Assembly (NCBI GenBank): GCA_037043235.1
Contig: JAWRVZ010000112.1
Span: 1,922,001-1,986,000 of the forward strand
DNA from: Rhodeus uyekii
Taxonomy: Eukaryota; Chordata; Actinopteri; Cypriniformes; Acheilognathidae
Direction: 5' to 3'
DNA: 64,000 nt
Numbering within the stretch: position 1 is the first letter of the stretch; every line of letters begins with the position of its first letter. Shown here piece after piece: positions 1-10,530 of the stretch. Under the pieces are notes generated by a model. The model saw nothing but the letters and a program-made list of their open reading frames with translations, did no database searches and had not been told where the DNA came from. Position numbers and translations under genes: made by a program.

Positions 1-213
1 GCACTTCACAGCATCAGAATGATCAGGCCGTTCCTAACTGAGCAAGCAACTTCAATATTAAAAAGACAGCTGAAAACTCATCTCTTCCGTGAGCACCTAA
101 CATAACATAAAAAAACGTTTCCTCCCTTGCTTTAATTTTCCTTTAGTCCTTCAATTCTCCAGGCTCATACTCCTTCAAGTACTGTTCAAAACTTTGTATT
201 GTATACTGTTGCC
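1..213 (+). mobile_element. LINE C-terminal fragment and 3' UTR (CR1/L2/Rex1-like)
   Basis: The first ~115 bases translate to a short peptide including LKRQLKTHLFREHL, the characteristic last residues of fish CR1/L2/Rex1-type reverse transcriptase proteins. An AT-rich 3' UTR follows and stops where the solo LTR begins at 219. The UTR resumes at 1083, so this is one old LINE copy split by the LTR. The upstream part of the element lies outside the window. The clade assignment is from memory of the family motif. Confidence 0.6.
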
Positions 214-218
214 TCTTG

Positions 219-1082
219 TGTCAGGGTTCTGCCACATTCGGTCTAGTCATTTCTTGGTTTTGTGGCAGAGCTCTGACACTACCATAATGTCTTGAGTTGT
301 GTGTGCGTGCGCGCAGCATCGAGTGTTCGAGTCGCGTGCACGCGTGTCTGTGTGACGTCTTATGTGTGAGTTATGATTTCCGGTCCTGATACTTTGGTGT
401 GGTTCAGTTTCGGTTTTGGATCGGGATTCGGGCATTCATAACTCCTGTGTTCGTCCTTGTCGTGAGCTCGTGAGAACTCGTTCTTGCGAGCTCTGTCATG
501 TGAGTGGGCGCGGTTTCAAGCTTTGCGTGAGCTGCGCTCTCTCTCGTCTGTGTTCTTTCTTGTTGTGTTTTCTGTCACGCGCAGTTTGGTTGTCACCAGC
601 TGCGCATCGTTTTTGTTTAATGTGATAATGCAGCAATGCGCGTCAGCATTGGCTACATGTTCATGTCTTGTTTGTTACCCCACCCGTCTTGTTTCATTGT
701 CATTAGTTTGATTTGTTCCCAGCTGCGTCCTAGTCAATTAACGATCCTCCCATGTGTACTTATTCTCCCAGTGTCTGCTGTCTTGTGCTGGTTTCTCGTC
801 GTTGTATGGTTGTGTGTTCCTGGTATTCAGAGTCGAGTCTAGTCGAGTCTAGTCGAGTCTAGTCGAGTCTAGTCTAGTCTAGTCTAGTCTAGTCTAGTCT
901 AGTCTAGTCTAGTCTAGTCTAGTCTAGTCTAGTCTAGTCTAGTCTAGTCGAGTTCATGTTCATGTCTTGTTTTCCCCCCTCGGGGTGGTTTTTGTTCAGT
1001 TTTTATTTTGTTTTGTTATGAATAAATCCCCATTCTCCTTGCAATATTGAGTCCTCGTTCCATCCCTTCACCCAACCTGACA
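219..1082 (+). mobile_element. Solo LTR, Gypsy-type size and ends, with 5-bp TSD
   Basis: The segment begins TGTCAGG and ends CCTGACA, a TG...CA unit with a 7-bp terminal inverted repeat. It is flanked by identical TCTTG at 214-218 and 1083-1087, the 5-bp duplication expected of retroviral-type integration. An AATAAA polyadenylation signal is at about 1020. The same LINE UTR continues on both sides, confirming insertion. No internal region or second LTR is present, so this is a solo LTR left by recombination. It is long (864 bp) partly because of an internal pentanucleotide expansion. Short ORFs inside it look spurious. Confidence 0.85.
831..951 (+). repeat. Pentanucleotide microsatellite (AGTCT)n with AGTCG variants
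   Basis: About 24 tandem AGTCT units lie inside the solo LTR. The first units alternate as AGTCG/AGTCT and the remainder are pure AGTCT. Such tracts often vary in length and assemble poorly. Confidence 0.97.
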
Positions 1083-1150
1083 TCTTGAGGATGAATTACT
1101 TTTTGCCTTCCCCAAGTTTTAAGTGGCTAAAGGAATAAATGTAAATGTAC
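1083..1150 (+). mobile_element. LINE 3' tail, resumed after the solo LTR
   Basis: The segment ends with AATAAATGTAAATGTAC, a short reiterated 3' tail of the kind fish LINEs and SINEs carry. It continues the UTR interrupted at 218. Confidence 0.5.
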
Positions 1151-2985
1151 ATGCGTAAACTGAGTAATTCCAATTATATGTCAAGCATTTGAATACCATT
1201 TTGACCAAAACTGAAGTGTCCCAGCTAAAAGAAATACTACATTATTTATCAACTTTAATATATCATCATAATTTACTGATTGGGTTGATAACAATACTGT
1301 TGTTTAACTATAACTATTTTTATGAAAATACCGATATGGTGGCCAATACATATTGTGCATCCCTAGTTGTAGTGAACATTAATGATAGATAATGCAGCTA
1401 TAACCATTCATTATGGATTTATTTGTTGACCAAAGGCAGACTGAACATTTGTGAAACCTGTTTGAAAACAGAAACAGTCATTGAGATGGTCCAAGAAATG
1501 AAAGCAGAAAAAAAGAAAAATAAATTGCACATAGAACCTATAAAACTATAAACTGTTGCTTTTTTTCAGTGGAAAATTACACCCAAATTTCCTCCGCTTG
1601 TGTTTCATGAATAAGCCCCATTACTTTAGCAAATTACATGCTTTAAAATGTGTAGTTGTGCATGGATCAACACAATGAGAAGAGGCCAATTTCAGTGAAC
1701 ATGAAAAGAATGCCTAAAACAAGAGATACGCCAAGCAATCAGATTGCTGATGGATTCATTGTACTAGGGATCTTGTAAGTGATAATTGTGTTTGAAATGT
1801 GGGTTATTCTGTGCTAGAGAAAAAATGAAGTGAAACGTTTCCAAGTGGGTGTTTAAAGAGAAGATTCATGTGGAGTTCACAGGAGGCAAAAGCTACAGCC
1901 AGAGAGAGAGAAGACAATGGCTTTGAAAAGCCTAAAGTGAATAAAAAAGATCTCAAATCTGTCATTTGACAGTTTACAGTTTTCACACAAGTAATTAAAA
2001 TGGCTATTTTGTATGTAGTGTGATAGTAGCACTGAAAAAATGTGGAAGCAATGAGTAGTTCACACTGATAAAGCGAATAGGCATATGGTGCAATTTCTCT
2101 ATTGAAGATGAGACGGCACCCCATAAACAACAAGAATTTTCTCTGTCAAAACAAAATTGCTTAGCATTAGCTTCAATTGGCACCAATCATCCTTTCATTC
2201 TGACAATCAGCCATCTGTCTACATTACCGTTATTATTTAGCTTCCTCACAGCGTTCCTTCCTGCTATCTTAATTCATTCATTCTTTCCATCCATCCAGCA
2301 GGCTTGCAGTGTAGAGTTGTATAAATACAAGCTAATTGTCAGTGACAAGCCTTTCCACCTGCACTATGTTCGATTTCATGGCATGACTGGAGCTTTTTTC
2401 TGGCTCTCATTCTCTTAAATTATTTATGCCTCACGAATCTGCATGAAAATAATTTTATCTTTTATATGAAACAATTAATTTAATGCATGTGGTAATTGTT
2501 AAAGAGCCTCATGCGCATCATAGAGATGTTTACAATTAAGAGGATCACAGTGATTTATTGTTTGTCTTGAAAGTAATCATCACATTATTGCTTAGATTCT
2601 CTTAAGGATGCCTGATATATTGGTATTATACAATTTCAGACAGAACAGAAATTTGTTTAATTATTTATGCTCATTTCCCCTATTAGTTTCATTTAGATTA
2701 CATTTTCCTTCATTAACACTCACGTCAAGTTCATTTTTAAAAATATTAAAAATGTAATAATCTTTAGCAAATCTCAAATTGAACGTCCATTTTTTTATAT
2801 TGTACAATATGATGTTGTGATGACTAAATTCACTTGAAGTATTTAAAACAAATTTTTAGAATATAAAGATTTTTTTTTATTTAGACAAAATTTAATTCAC
2901 TTTTAAAATTTCCCATTTGGTTATCATTGTCACAGTGGTGTAGGGATAAGGGAAGCATGGAGGCAATGAGAATAATTGAATAATT
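1151..2985. other. AT-rich stretch, nothing recognised
   Basis: Long A/T-rich sequence with no ORF showing recognisable protein motifs, no clear terminal inverted repeats and no long tandem repeats. It reads like intergenic or intronic DNA. Confidence 0.5.
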
Positions 2986-3082
2986 GCTGTTTCTTTTGTA
3001 TATTTAAAGTGTTTATTTTGAGATTCCTCAAGTCATTTGAGGAATCTCAAAATAAACACTTTAAATATACAAAAGAAACAGC
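2986..3082. repeat. Perfect 46-bp inverted repeat with 5-nt spacer
   Basis: The arm at 2986-3031 is the exact reverse complement of the arm at 3037-3082, separated by GTCAT. The right arm is the 3' end of the minus-strand LTR fragment that follows. The left arm is therefore 46 bp of the same LTR end in the opposite orientation. The transcript would form a long perfect hairpin. Confidence 0.95.
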
Positions 3083-3296
3083 GGAGTACGAGTACAAAAT
3101 GATGAGTACAAGCAAAGACAGCGCAGACACACAACACAAGACAATGACATGACTGAGGGAAAACACAAGGTTTAAATACAAAAGGATGTTATAAGGGAAT
3201 TAGACATAGGTGACAAGACTAACAAGGTGACTGAGGTGACTGAGAGATCATGGGAGGAAACATGAAGTAGACAAAAGACACGACTGACATGTAACA
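3038..3296 (-). mobile_element. Solo LTR or LTR fragment (259 bp)
   Basis: Read on the minus strand, the segment starts TGTTACATG at 3296 and ends TTCCTCA at 3038, a TG...CA unit. Base composition and layout resemble the other short LTRs here: pyrimidine-rich text and a TATA-like middle. No clear target duplication is visible, and the inner end runs into the inverted repeat. Confidence 0.55.
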
Positions 3297-3390
3297 ATCA
3301 TCTGTAACTGGAAAATTAGATTTAACGATATTGGCCAAAATAGGTGATAATGGGTAAGTGTGGTAGTTAATTGTGGTTAAACTGGATTGC

Positions 3391-3675
3391 TGTTACAATG
3401 ACGAGCTCCATGCTTCCCTCCTCTGGCCACCGGAGAGCACCATCGCCCGAATAGACACATACACTACATATCCCAGAAACCACGTTTTTGATTCTGTCTG
3501 CATGTCCCGACCTTTGCCTGGATTATCGCTCGTGATTGTTCTCTGCCTGTCCTGACTTCCCCACCTGTACGACTATTCTTGATTGTTCTCTGCCTGTCCT
3601 GACTTCCCCGCCTGTAGGACTGTTCTTATTAAAATACATGAAATTGGATCCCTGCCTGAGTGTCCCTTCATTACA
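3391..3675 (+). mobile_element. Solo LTR with perfect ATTGC TSD
   Basis: The unit begins TGTTACAATG and ends TTCATTACA. ATTGC at 3386-3390 is repeated exactly at 3676-3680, a 5-bp target duplication. A 47-bp segment inside is directly duplicated (3534-3580 and 3581-3627, a few mismatches) and explains the short ORFs on both strands here. No internal retroelement genes are present. Confidence 0.8.
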
Positions 3676-6600
3676 ATTGCACAACATTATAAAGTTATTG
3701 TTATATCCCATTTGCTTGGCTGGTGACTTGATAAACTAAAGAGTTAAAAAGGTTTCAGTTTTGTGCAACTCTGATGAGATCCTTCAGCATCTGTCCTCAT
3801 TGTAATGGTAACGATCCATCTCATTTTTTTATGTTCTTTTGCACGTTGTACCCTTGACTTTTCCAATTAGTGATCTTTCCTTTGAACCGTGTGACCAAGT
3901 ACGAAAAATGCAGTTTCATCAACTGATGCTTTGAGGGTCATTTCTGGTTTGATTTTTTCTTTGATTGAAACTTATGTCGTATGAATATTTTGTCTAGACT
4001 CTTCACAGACTCTTCAGACTCTTGCCCAGGGTCAAGTGACGGAATTTTTCTTGAGTACTTGTTGAATTAGTGTTTCAGTATTGTTTGCAGTCGAGTTGTC
4101 CATGGTTTTTCATGATTGACACAGTCAAATCAGCCTTTTATCGATTAACAACCGTAACATGAAAATAATTATTGGCTTATTGTAACAGGCAGTAGAATCA
4201 GTGCATTCCTAAGTTCTGTCTCTAAATATTTGTGTAATTGATCTAAAATCCTCAAAACAAAAAATCTGATTAGCTGTAACTGTGGCAAGTAATTTCAATT
4301 TCATTGTAAACTGACATACTGGTATTTCTTGTTGTTCACCAATATACAGTATGTCCACTCCTCTATGTCATCCAGTAGTGTCTGACTGAGGGTGAACCTG
4401 TGAGAGAAGGAAAGTCACCAGTCAAGGTGTTGCTAGGATACAGTCTATTTATTGGAGCCCTTTGGTCTATCTCAGTTTAGTTTTGATAAGTGACATGCAA
4501 TAACATCACACACTGTCAAGAGAGCTGGCTATAAAACATCAAGTACTCTTTCATAAAAAGTGTTCAGTTGGACATTATGTGTTTGTGTTTCTGAAATAAA
4601 TGGTGGCAAAAATTGTAAATTGTTTCATGTTCTTCATTTTGGACCATCTCAAACTCTTTGTGTTTGTCCATGGATGATGGATGTCTTTAATACTTTCGAA
4701 TGTCTCTTACTTTTGCAGAAAGCTCTGGCAAAGGACAAACCTCTGGTACCCCCTGCAACACAAGTAAAAATGCTCATAAACAGACCTTGTGACTCACCTT
4801 GCATCGGTCTGTATCTGTGCTTACTTTTATGTAGTGTCAATACCTTATAAAAATAGATCAAATTACCACAGTGCAAAATGACAATGCTGGTTGTGCTTAT
4901 TTTATTGCAGTTGTTTTCTACAGTATATGGCAGTTTTTCACTTTTGTGCACTCTTGTGTGTCTGTGTACACACCCTCTGTGTCTGTGCAAATGCAACAGT
5001 CTCTGGTGATTTATGGCCTGCCTCACAAACACTCATAACGTTTTCTCTGTTGGCCAGCTCTATAAAAAGCACTTTACATGCCATGGCCAACAAGGATATG
5101 GTAAAACACATTTTAATACCTATTTTATAGTGGGTTTGTAGTGCAGCTGCACAAATAATATTGATACTGAATTTTGAATTAAATGTTTGCATTAATTGAT
5201 GTGTTTAATAAGATAACTATTATCAGATGCTATTTGGGACCTGGTATTACTGTGTTAAGGGTTTGTTGGAAACATGTCCCACATGAATTTTCATGATACC
5301 TCAAATTATGTAGATTATTTAGATGTGTTCTTACTTCCTCAGAAAAGTTTTTTTTTTTTTTTTTTTTTTTTTTGCTAGTGGACAACAAAATGGGTGAAAA
5401 TAAATCCCACACATGTACATCAGAAGGATTCGAGGAAAATCTGGAGACCTGAAGAGATTTGATTTTGACCTGAGCAACACTGTAGTAAGAGTTAAATTAA
5501 CAAGGAAATATGGACATTTTATGATACAGAAATGTTGGCTGATAAGCAAAATATTTGTCTATACATCTAAATTGTGTTACACCTGCTTTAAACCTGAAGG
5601 CAAATAAATACAGTGGACAATGCTTTTACTTAAAAAAAAACGTAACTACAGTAAACAAAGAAACGGCAAAGAAGAAGGAATAACTAATCACACACTAAGA
5701 CACACTGGGAAACTGGGTGAAAAGAAATGCACTGAGCTAAAACACAGTGAAGCATAGCATAATTGTTATGAGGACTCAGGCTGAATGGGATCCATGTGCG
5801 ACATATTAAAACAACTCAAGCTCAGTGTCAAGACAGGCTTTGGTCGAAACACCAGAGCAAACAACAATATACGTATAAAATATATGTTATGTTTTGTGTG
5901 TGTTTCATTCCTGTGTGCTTGTTTCTTCTGCTTCAGTTCATTTGAATCTGAATTGATTCCTAGATATTCTCCTTGGTTACTGATGAAGTTCAGCTTTCTA
6001 TCATTAGTGTATTTATACTCCCTGTCTCATTTAGTTTATTGTATTTATACAATTATATCGTCTTTATGTGACTAGTTAATGTTATGTTGCTATATGCCTT
6101 CATGGATGTATTCTCTTTCTTGTTCTTTAAACAAGTTAATATTTGCTCTTTATTGTCATTATTCTGTTAACTACCACATCAATTGCGACAGTTATAAAGT
6201 TTTATTCTACATGTGTAGCAAATTTTTTACAATAACTTGGCAAACATGTTTTAATATTTGAGTTTAAGAATAATGTAAACTTTAATTTGTTTAAAAACAT
6301 AATTAAATAAAAAAACAAAAACAAAAGAAAAAGAGTAAATTCACAATGATTTTTTATCATGTGATATTATATTCATATGTGTAATTGTTTGGGCGCCTTT
6401 TGGTGCCTATTTATTTTTGTGTGTGTGACTGCATCTGTCTTACTAATATCATATCAGCCAGCTATTTTCCTCTGTTGTATTGACCAGAGTGAAAATGAGA
6501 GGAACCAAGTTTAAAATGCAGATGTGAATGGATACATAACATGTTTGGCTGAGTATTCATGTTTATCAGTCAGATGGTTGTGGTGCTGGGCCGAGTGATT

Positions 6601-7270
6601 TAGTTTGATTGAATCTCATGGTGTGGTCTGAGACACCTTGGCATCTGTCCGTCTCTCCATCTAAGTCTCAGGCCATACTGCACCTGCCAGACAGAAATAC
6701 TACTCAGTTATGATATTACCATAGGGACAGAGAGAAAGGGAAGAAGTAGATGGTGTCATGCACAGATCTCACACTCACAGCAGTGCACTTTTCTATTTGT
6801 ATTCAGACAACAGGTCACAACTTGCTAACTGGCCTCAACTTCAGCACAACTCTGGGGCTTCATATATATTTCATAATGGGGAAGTGCAATATGTTGACTT
6901 TCAGCAAATATTCAGTATTTTTTTGATTTATGTATCTGGTTGGTATTGGATATTCAATTGTGCATGTCTTTTTTTCTCTTAAAAAACATTTAGATTACAT
7001 TTGCCATCATTCCATGCTCATATAGTTATTCTTAAAAAAATGTAACTGTTATTTAATAACATTGTTAGTTTCTGGCATATCGTTACATGAATATCTTTTT
7101 ATCATGAGGTATATTATGATGTTGAGATTCCTAAATCTTCACTTTTATCATTTAAATTTTTTTTTATTCATTAAGGCAGAATAGAAAAAAAAAACAACTT
7201 TAATAATTGCCCATTTAAAGGATAACTATTTTGATAAATACATTTATTTTTATTTTGAACATAATTATGT
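3676..7270. other. AT-rich, intron-like sequence; few features
   Basis: No recognisable gene or full transposon was found. The stretch contains a 26-base poly-T run at 5348-5373, which creates lysine-rich phantom ORFs on the other strand, and two short splice-site-bounded segments described separately. The ORFs present have no recognisable motifs. Confidence 0.5.
4719..5100 (+). other. Two candidate short exons (4719-4763 and 5058-5100)
   Basis: The segment 4719-4763 is exactly 45 nt. It follows a strong acceptor (pyrimidine tract, then TTTTGCAG) and precedes a CAA|GTAAAA donor; in one open frame it reads KALAKDKPLVPPATQ. The segment 5058-5100 (43 nt) follows GGCCAG and precedes ATG|GTAAAA. 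I do not recognise either peptide. Splice-like signals occur by chance in AT-rich DNA, so these are weak candidates that would need conservation or RNA evidence. Confidence 0.15.
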
Positions 7271-7441
7271 GTCTACACCAGGGGTGTCCAAACTTGGTCC
7301 TGGAGGGCCTCTTTCTAGCAGAGTGTATGCTTCCTGGAAGGATGCCTAGTAACGCCTTGATTAGCTCGTTTAATTAGGGTTGGAAGAACTTTATTGGACA
7401 GTAGCCCTCTAGGAGCATGATTGGACACCCCTGGTCTACAC
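7271..7441. mobile_element. hAT-type MITE with 8-bp TSD
   Basis: The element proper is 7279-7433 (155 bp). Its 13-bp terminal inverted repeats are exact: CAGGGGTGTCCAA at the left end and TTGGACACCCCTG at the right. The flanking GTCTACAC at 7271-7278 and 7434-7441 is a perfect 8-bp target duplication, the hAT superfamily signature. It is too short to encode a transposase and must have been mobilised in trans. Confidence 0.93.
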
Positions 7442-9297
7442 AATCACCCGGATGAGCCCACTGTTTCAGCGACAGCAGAGACTCAAGGAGTCTGTGGCAG
7501 GGGATTCAGACCCTCACGGACTACAAACCCCCTGCACGGACGTGTGACAGCACCACCCCCCTACTGAATGAGCTGAACACCTTCTTCGCTCGCTTTGAGG
7601 CACACAACAGCACCACTGCACAGAAGTCACCACCTCCTCCCGATGACCAGATGTTGACACTGCCCAGGGACAGCGTGAGTAAATCCCTCAGCAGGGTCAA
7701 CGCACGCAAAGCTCCGGGTCCTGACAACATTCCTGGTCGTGTATTGAGAGACTGTGCAGAGGAACTCACTGATGTCTTCACAGACATCTTCAACATCTCA
7801 CTGAGTCAAGCTGTTGTCCCCACCTGCTTCAAAGCAACCACCATCATTCCTGTCCCTAAAAAATCATCTCCATCCTGCTTCAATGACTACCGCCCAGTCG
7901 CACTTACCCCCATCCTTATGAAGTGCTTTGAGCGGCTAGTCATGCACCACATTAAATCTGTCCTCCCCCCCTCCCTGGACCCCCACCAATTTGCATACCG
8001 GTCAAAACGCTCGACCGATGACGCCATTGCCACTGCTGTCCATTCAGCACTCACACATCTGGACAAAAAAGACACGTATGTCAGAATGCTGTTCATTGAT
8101 TTTAGTTCAGCTTTCAATACAATCATCCCTCAACAGCTCACCCAAAAACTGTCTCAGCTGGGACTCAGCACTTCGCTGTGCAACTGGCTGCTGGACTTCC
8201 TGACGGGAAGACCTCAGGCAGTACGGGTCGGCAGTAACACATCCAGCTCCATCATTATGAACACTGGAGCCCCTCAGGGTTGTGTGTTGAGCCCCCTCCT
8301 CTTCACTCTGCTGACCCATGACTGCACACCCATACACAACAGCAATCTCTTCATCAAGTTTGCGGATGACACGACTGTAGTTGGTCTCATTACCAACGGC
8401 GATGAGACAAACTTCAGGAGTGAGGTGAGCCACCTGGTCAGGTGGTGCGGCGACAACAATCTCTCTCTGAACGTGGAGAAGACGAAGGAGATTGTTGTTG
8501 ACTTCAGGAGAATGCACACCCAGCACCCTCCTCTGACCATCAACGGTGCGACCGTGGAAAGAGTGAGGAGCACCAAATTTCTGGGTGTGCATATCACAGA
8601 AGACCTCTCCTGGACCACCAACACCACAGCACTGACCAAGAAAGCACAGCAGCGACTCTACTTTCTCCGCAGGCTGAGAAGAGCCGGAGTCCCAGCCCCC
8701 ATCATGCACACCTTCTACAGAGGCACCATCGAGAGCATTCTGACCAGCTGCATCACTGTGTGGTACGGCGCCTGCAACGCATCCTGCCGAAAAGCACTTC
8801 AGCGCATAGTGAGAGCAGCTGAGAAGATCGTTGGTGTCTCTCTCCCACCCCTCCAGGATATTTATAACTCCCGCCTCTCCCGCAAAGCCCTCATCATTGC
8901 GAGAGACCCCTCCCACCCATCCCAGAGCCTCTTCAGTCTGCTGCCATCAGGGAGGAGACTACGCAGTCTCCAGGCAAGGACCAGCCGACTGAAGAACAGC
9001 TTCATTCCCCAAGCTGTCAGGGCATTGAACTCCCTCCCGTCTCTGCCCCTTTTCCTCTCTTTTGCCCCATGCACCTGACCCCCCCCCCCCCCACCCCACT
9101 ATTGTTTGCACTGTCTTTACCATCGCGACTTTATCTCTTTATTTCCTTAATCTATTTTATTTTATTTTATGTTACTGTTAATGTAACCTGGTTGCACCTT
9201 GGGTCTGAGAGTTACAGAATTTCAATTCTCTGTATGTATGTGCTGTATATATTGCGGAATTGACAATAAAGCTGACTTTGACTTTGACTTTGAATGC
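7442..9297 (+). mobile_element. 5'-truncated LINE (CR1/L2/Rex1-like, Jockey group)
   Basis: The reverse transcriptase frame is already open upstream of the first ATG (from about 7545), so the copy is 5'-truncated, as is usual for target-primed reverse transcription; the endonuclease domain is absent. After the stop at 9078 there is a C-rich run, a ~200-bp UTR and a 3' end with ACAATAAAG followed by TGACTTTGACTTTGACTTTG, the short tandem tail of CR1/L2-like LINEs. It abuts the hAT MITE target duplication at 7441. Confidence 0.85.
7651..9078 (+). CDS. LINE reverse transcriptase ORF, N-terminally truncated
   Basis: The 475-codon frame has no internal stop. Reverse transcriptase blocks appear in order: KAPGPDNIPG near residue 20; NDYRPVALT near residue 80; palm motif A FIDFSSAF with Asp150; motif B GAPQGCVLSPLLF; motif C FADD at residues 237-240, the catalytic pair; KFLGVHI after it; and a C-terminal region rich in basic residues. 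In a full element this enzyme would copy LINE RNA at a nicked target. Coding potential extends in frame upstream of this ATG, so the annotated start is only the first Met of a truncated protein. The endonuclease is missing, so this copy cannot be autonomous, but the long open frame suggests a relatively recent insertion. The 269-aa and smaller antisense frames are shadows. Confidence 0.88.
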   Translation: MLTLPRDSVSKSLSRVNARKAPGPDNIPGRVLRDCAEELTDVFTDIFNISLSQAVVPTCFKATTIIPVPKKSSPSCFNDYRPVALTPILMKCFERLVMHHIKSVLPPSLDPHQFAYRSKRSTDDAIATAVHSALTHLDKKDTYVRMLFIDFSSAFNTIIPQQLTQKLSQLGLSTSLCNWLLDFLTGRPQAVRVGSNTSSSIIMNTGAPQGCVLSPLLFTLLTHDCTPIHNSNLFIKFADDTTVVGLITNGDETNFRSEVSHLVRWCGDNNLSLNVEKTKEIVVDFRRMHTQHPPLTINGATVERVRSTKFLGVHITEDLSWTTNTTALTKKAQQRLYFLRRLRRAGVPAPIMHTFYRGTIESILTSCITVWYGACNASCRKALQRIVRAAEKIVGVSLPPLQDIYNSRLSRKALIIARDPSHPSQSLFSLLPSGRRLRSLQARTSRLKNSFIPQAVRALNSLPSLPLFLSFAPCT

Positions 9298-10110
9298 GTG
9301 GTTGGATGTCAGACATCATTAGGCCTCCTCTTTCGAGAATCTTGAGAGATTTCAGCCTCCGTCTTAAGAGTTTAGCCTGGGCTCTGTGAGCCTCCTTAGT
9401 CTTTGCTCTTGAGCTAGCAATGATGAGGTGTCAGGTCCATAGGCTAGGAGGTTAGGCTCTTCTTGAGCCTCCTTGGCCAGTGAGAGCTTTTTTATTCTCC
9501 TTAGCTACTGCGAGTGTTGTTAGACCTCCTCTCTCAGGACTTTTCTCAGGAGAGTTACTTTGAGGCCACCACTCTCCTGAGCTCCACAAGGATAGCATCT
9601 GTGAGTTTCAGGCTCTCTGTGAGCCTCCTCGCAAGACATCCTGAGCATGGGGTGTTGCTAGGTCTCATCTCAATTTAGAGAGTTGTTTTTTGAGGCCTCT
9701 GTTCCAAGAGCTCAGACAAGTGAGTGTTGATAGACCTCCTCCCACTTGAGGAGTTTTTGTTTTAAGGCCCATGCTCCCCAAAGTTCAGCTGGGATAGAAG
9801 CAGAGTTACAGAGTCATCAGGCTGTGGCCACATCTCTTAGATCTAGGCTAGCTGTTTGATAAGTTTAGAGGCTCTCTGTGAACCTCCTTGGCTACTGTTA
9901 GTTACTCCTTTGAGGCTTCCGCTTCCTTGAGATCCATTAGGATGGTGATTGCAGGTAGTAGGCTCTCTGTGAGTCTCCTTGGAAGATCTTGAGCATTGGG
10001 CATTCTTAGGTCTCCTCTCGATTTACTGAGGCCTCTATTCAAAGATCTGCTAGTTTGTTAGGCTTTCTGTGAGTTGCCTTGACTACTGTGTTTTCTACTC
10101 ACAGTCTTCA
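9298..10110. repeat. Degenerate tandem/minisatellite-like region
   Basis: A motif close to AGGCTCTCTGTGAGCCTCC recurs at about 9380, 9455, 9610, 9869, 9960 and 10060. Between copies are related pieces such as GACCTCCTC, TTGAGGCC and CTACTG. Spacing is irregular (about 75 to 260 bp), so this is an old, shuffled repeat array rather than a clean satellite. No coding potential is seen. It lies between the LINE tail and DIRS copy A; its origin is unknown to me. Confidence 0.6.
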
Positions 10111-10530
10111 CCGGTCTTCATTGTCATGTTTAAACTCATGCTTCAGACGCCTGGAAATTAGCTGTTAGATTGAGCAGATCCATGCACATTCAAATTCTGA
10201 GAAGAAATGGTAGACCCTCTGGAGTATCTTTGGAATTCTCATTTCAACATGCTATGATTTGGTACAAACTGATTCTAAAATAGGAAGGTTAGTATGCAAA
10301 TTGGGACACAGTCAGTGTCTCAAAATGAGCCTTTCAGGAATGCATCCATGATTGACGACGGATGCTGTCTGCATTTTTATCTCCTTGCTAGAACACGTAA
10401 CAGCCAGCGATGGACAGTATTTCAGAGACATGTATTTAAAATAAAAACCTGGGACCACAGAGAACTTGGAGAACACGGAGGACATCCACACTCGACATAA
10501 GAAAATGACACAGGAAGCACATGGAAGGAA
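10111..10530. other. Short unannotated interval
   Basis: AT-moderate sequence with no recognised repeat or protein. The 68-aa plus-strand ORF at 10294-10500 shows no recognisable motif. Confidence 0.4.

Noticed and set aside
831..951. Regular AGTCT array considered as a CRISPR-like array
   Set aside because: Pure 5-bp tandem repeat without spacers, inside an LTR of a eukaryotic genome.
5230..5549. Lysine-rich minus ORFs
   Set aside because: Created by a 26-base poly-T run.
8107..8916. 269-aa minus-strand ORF
   Set aside because: Antisense shadow of the LINE RT frame at 7651-9078, which has clear RT motifs.
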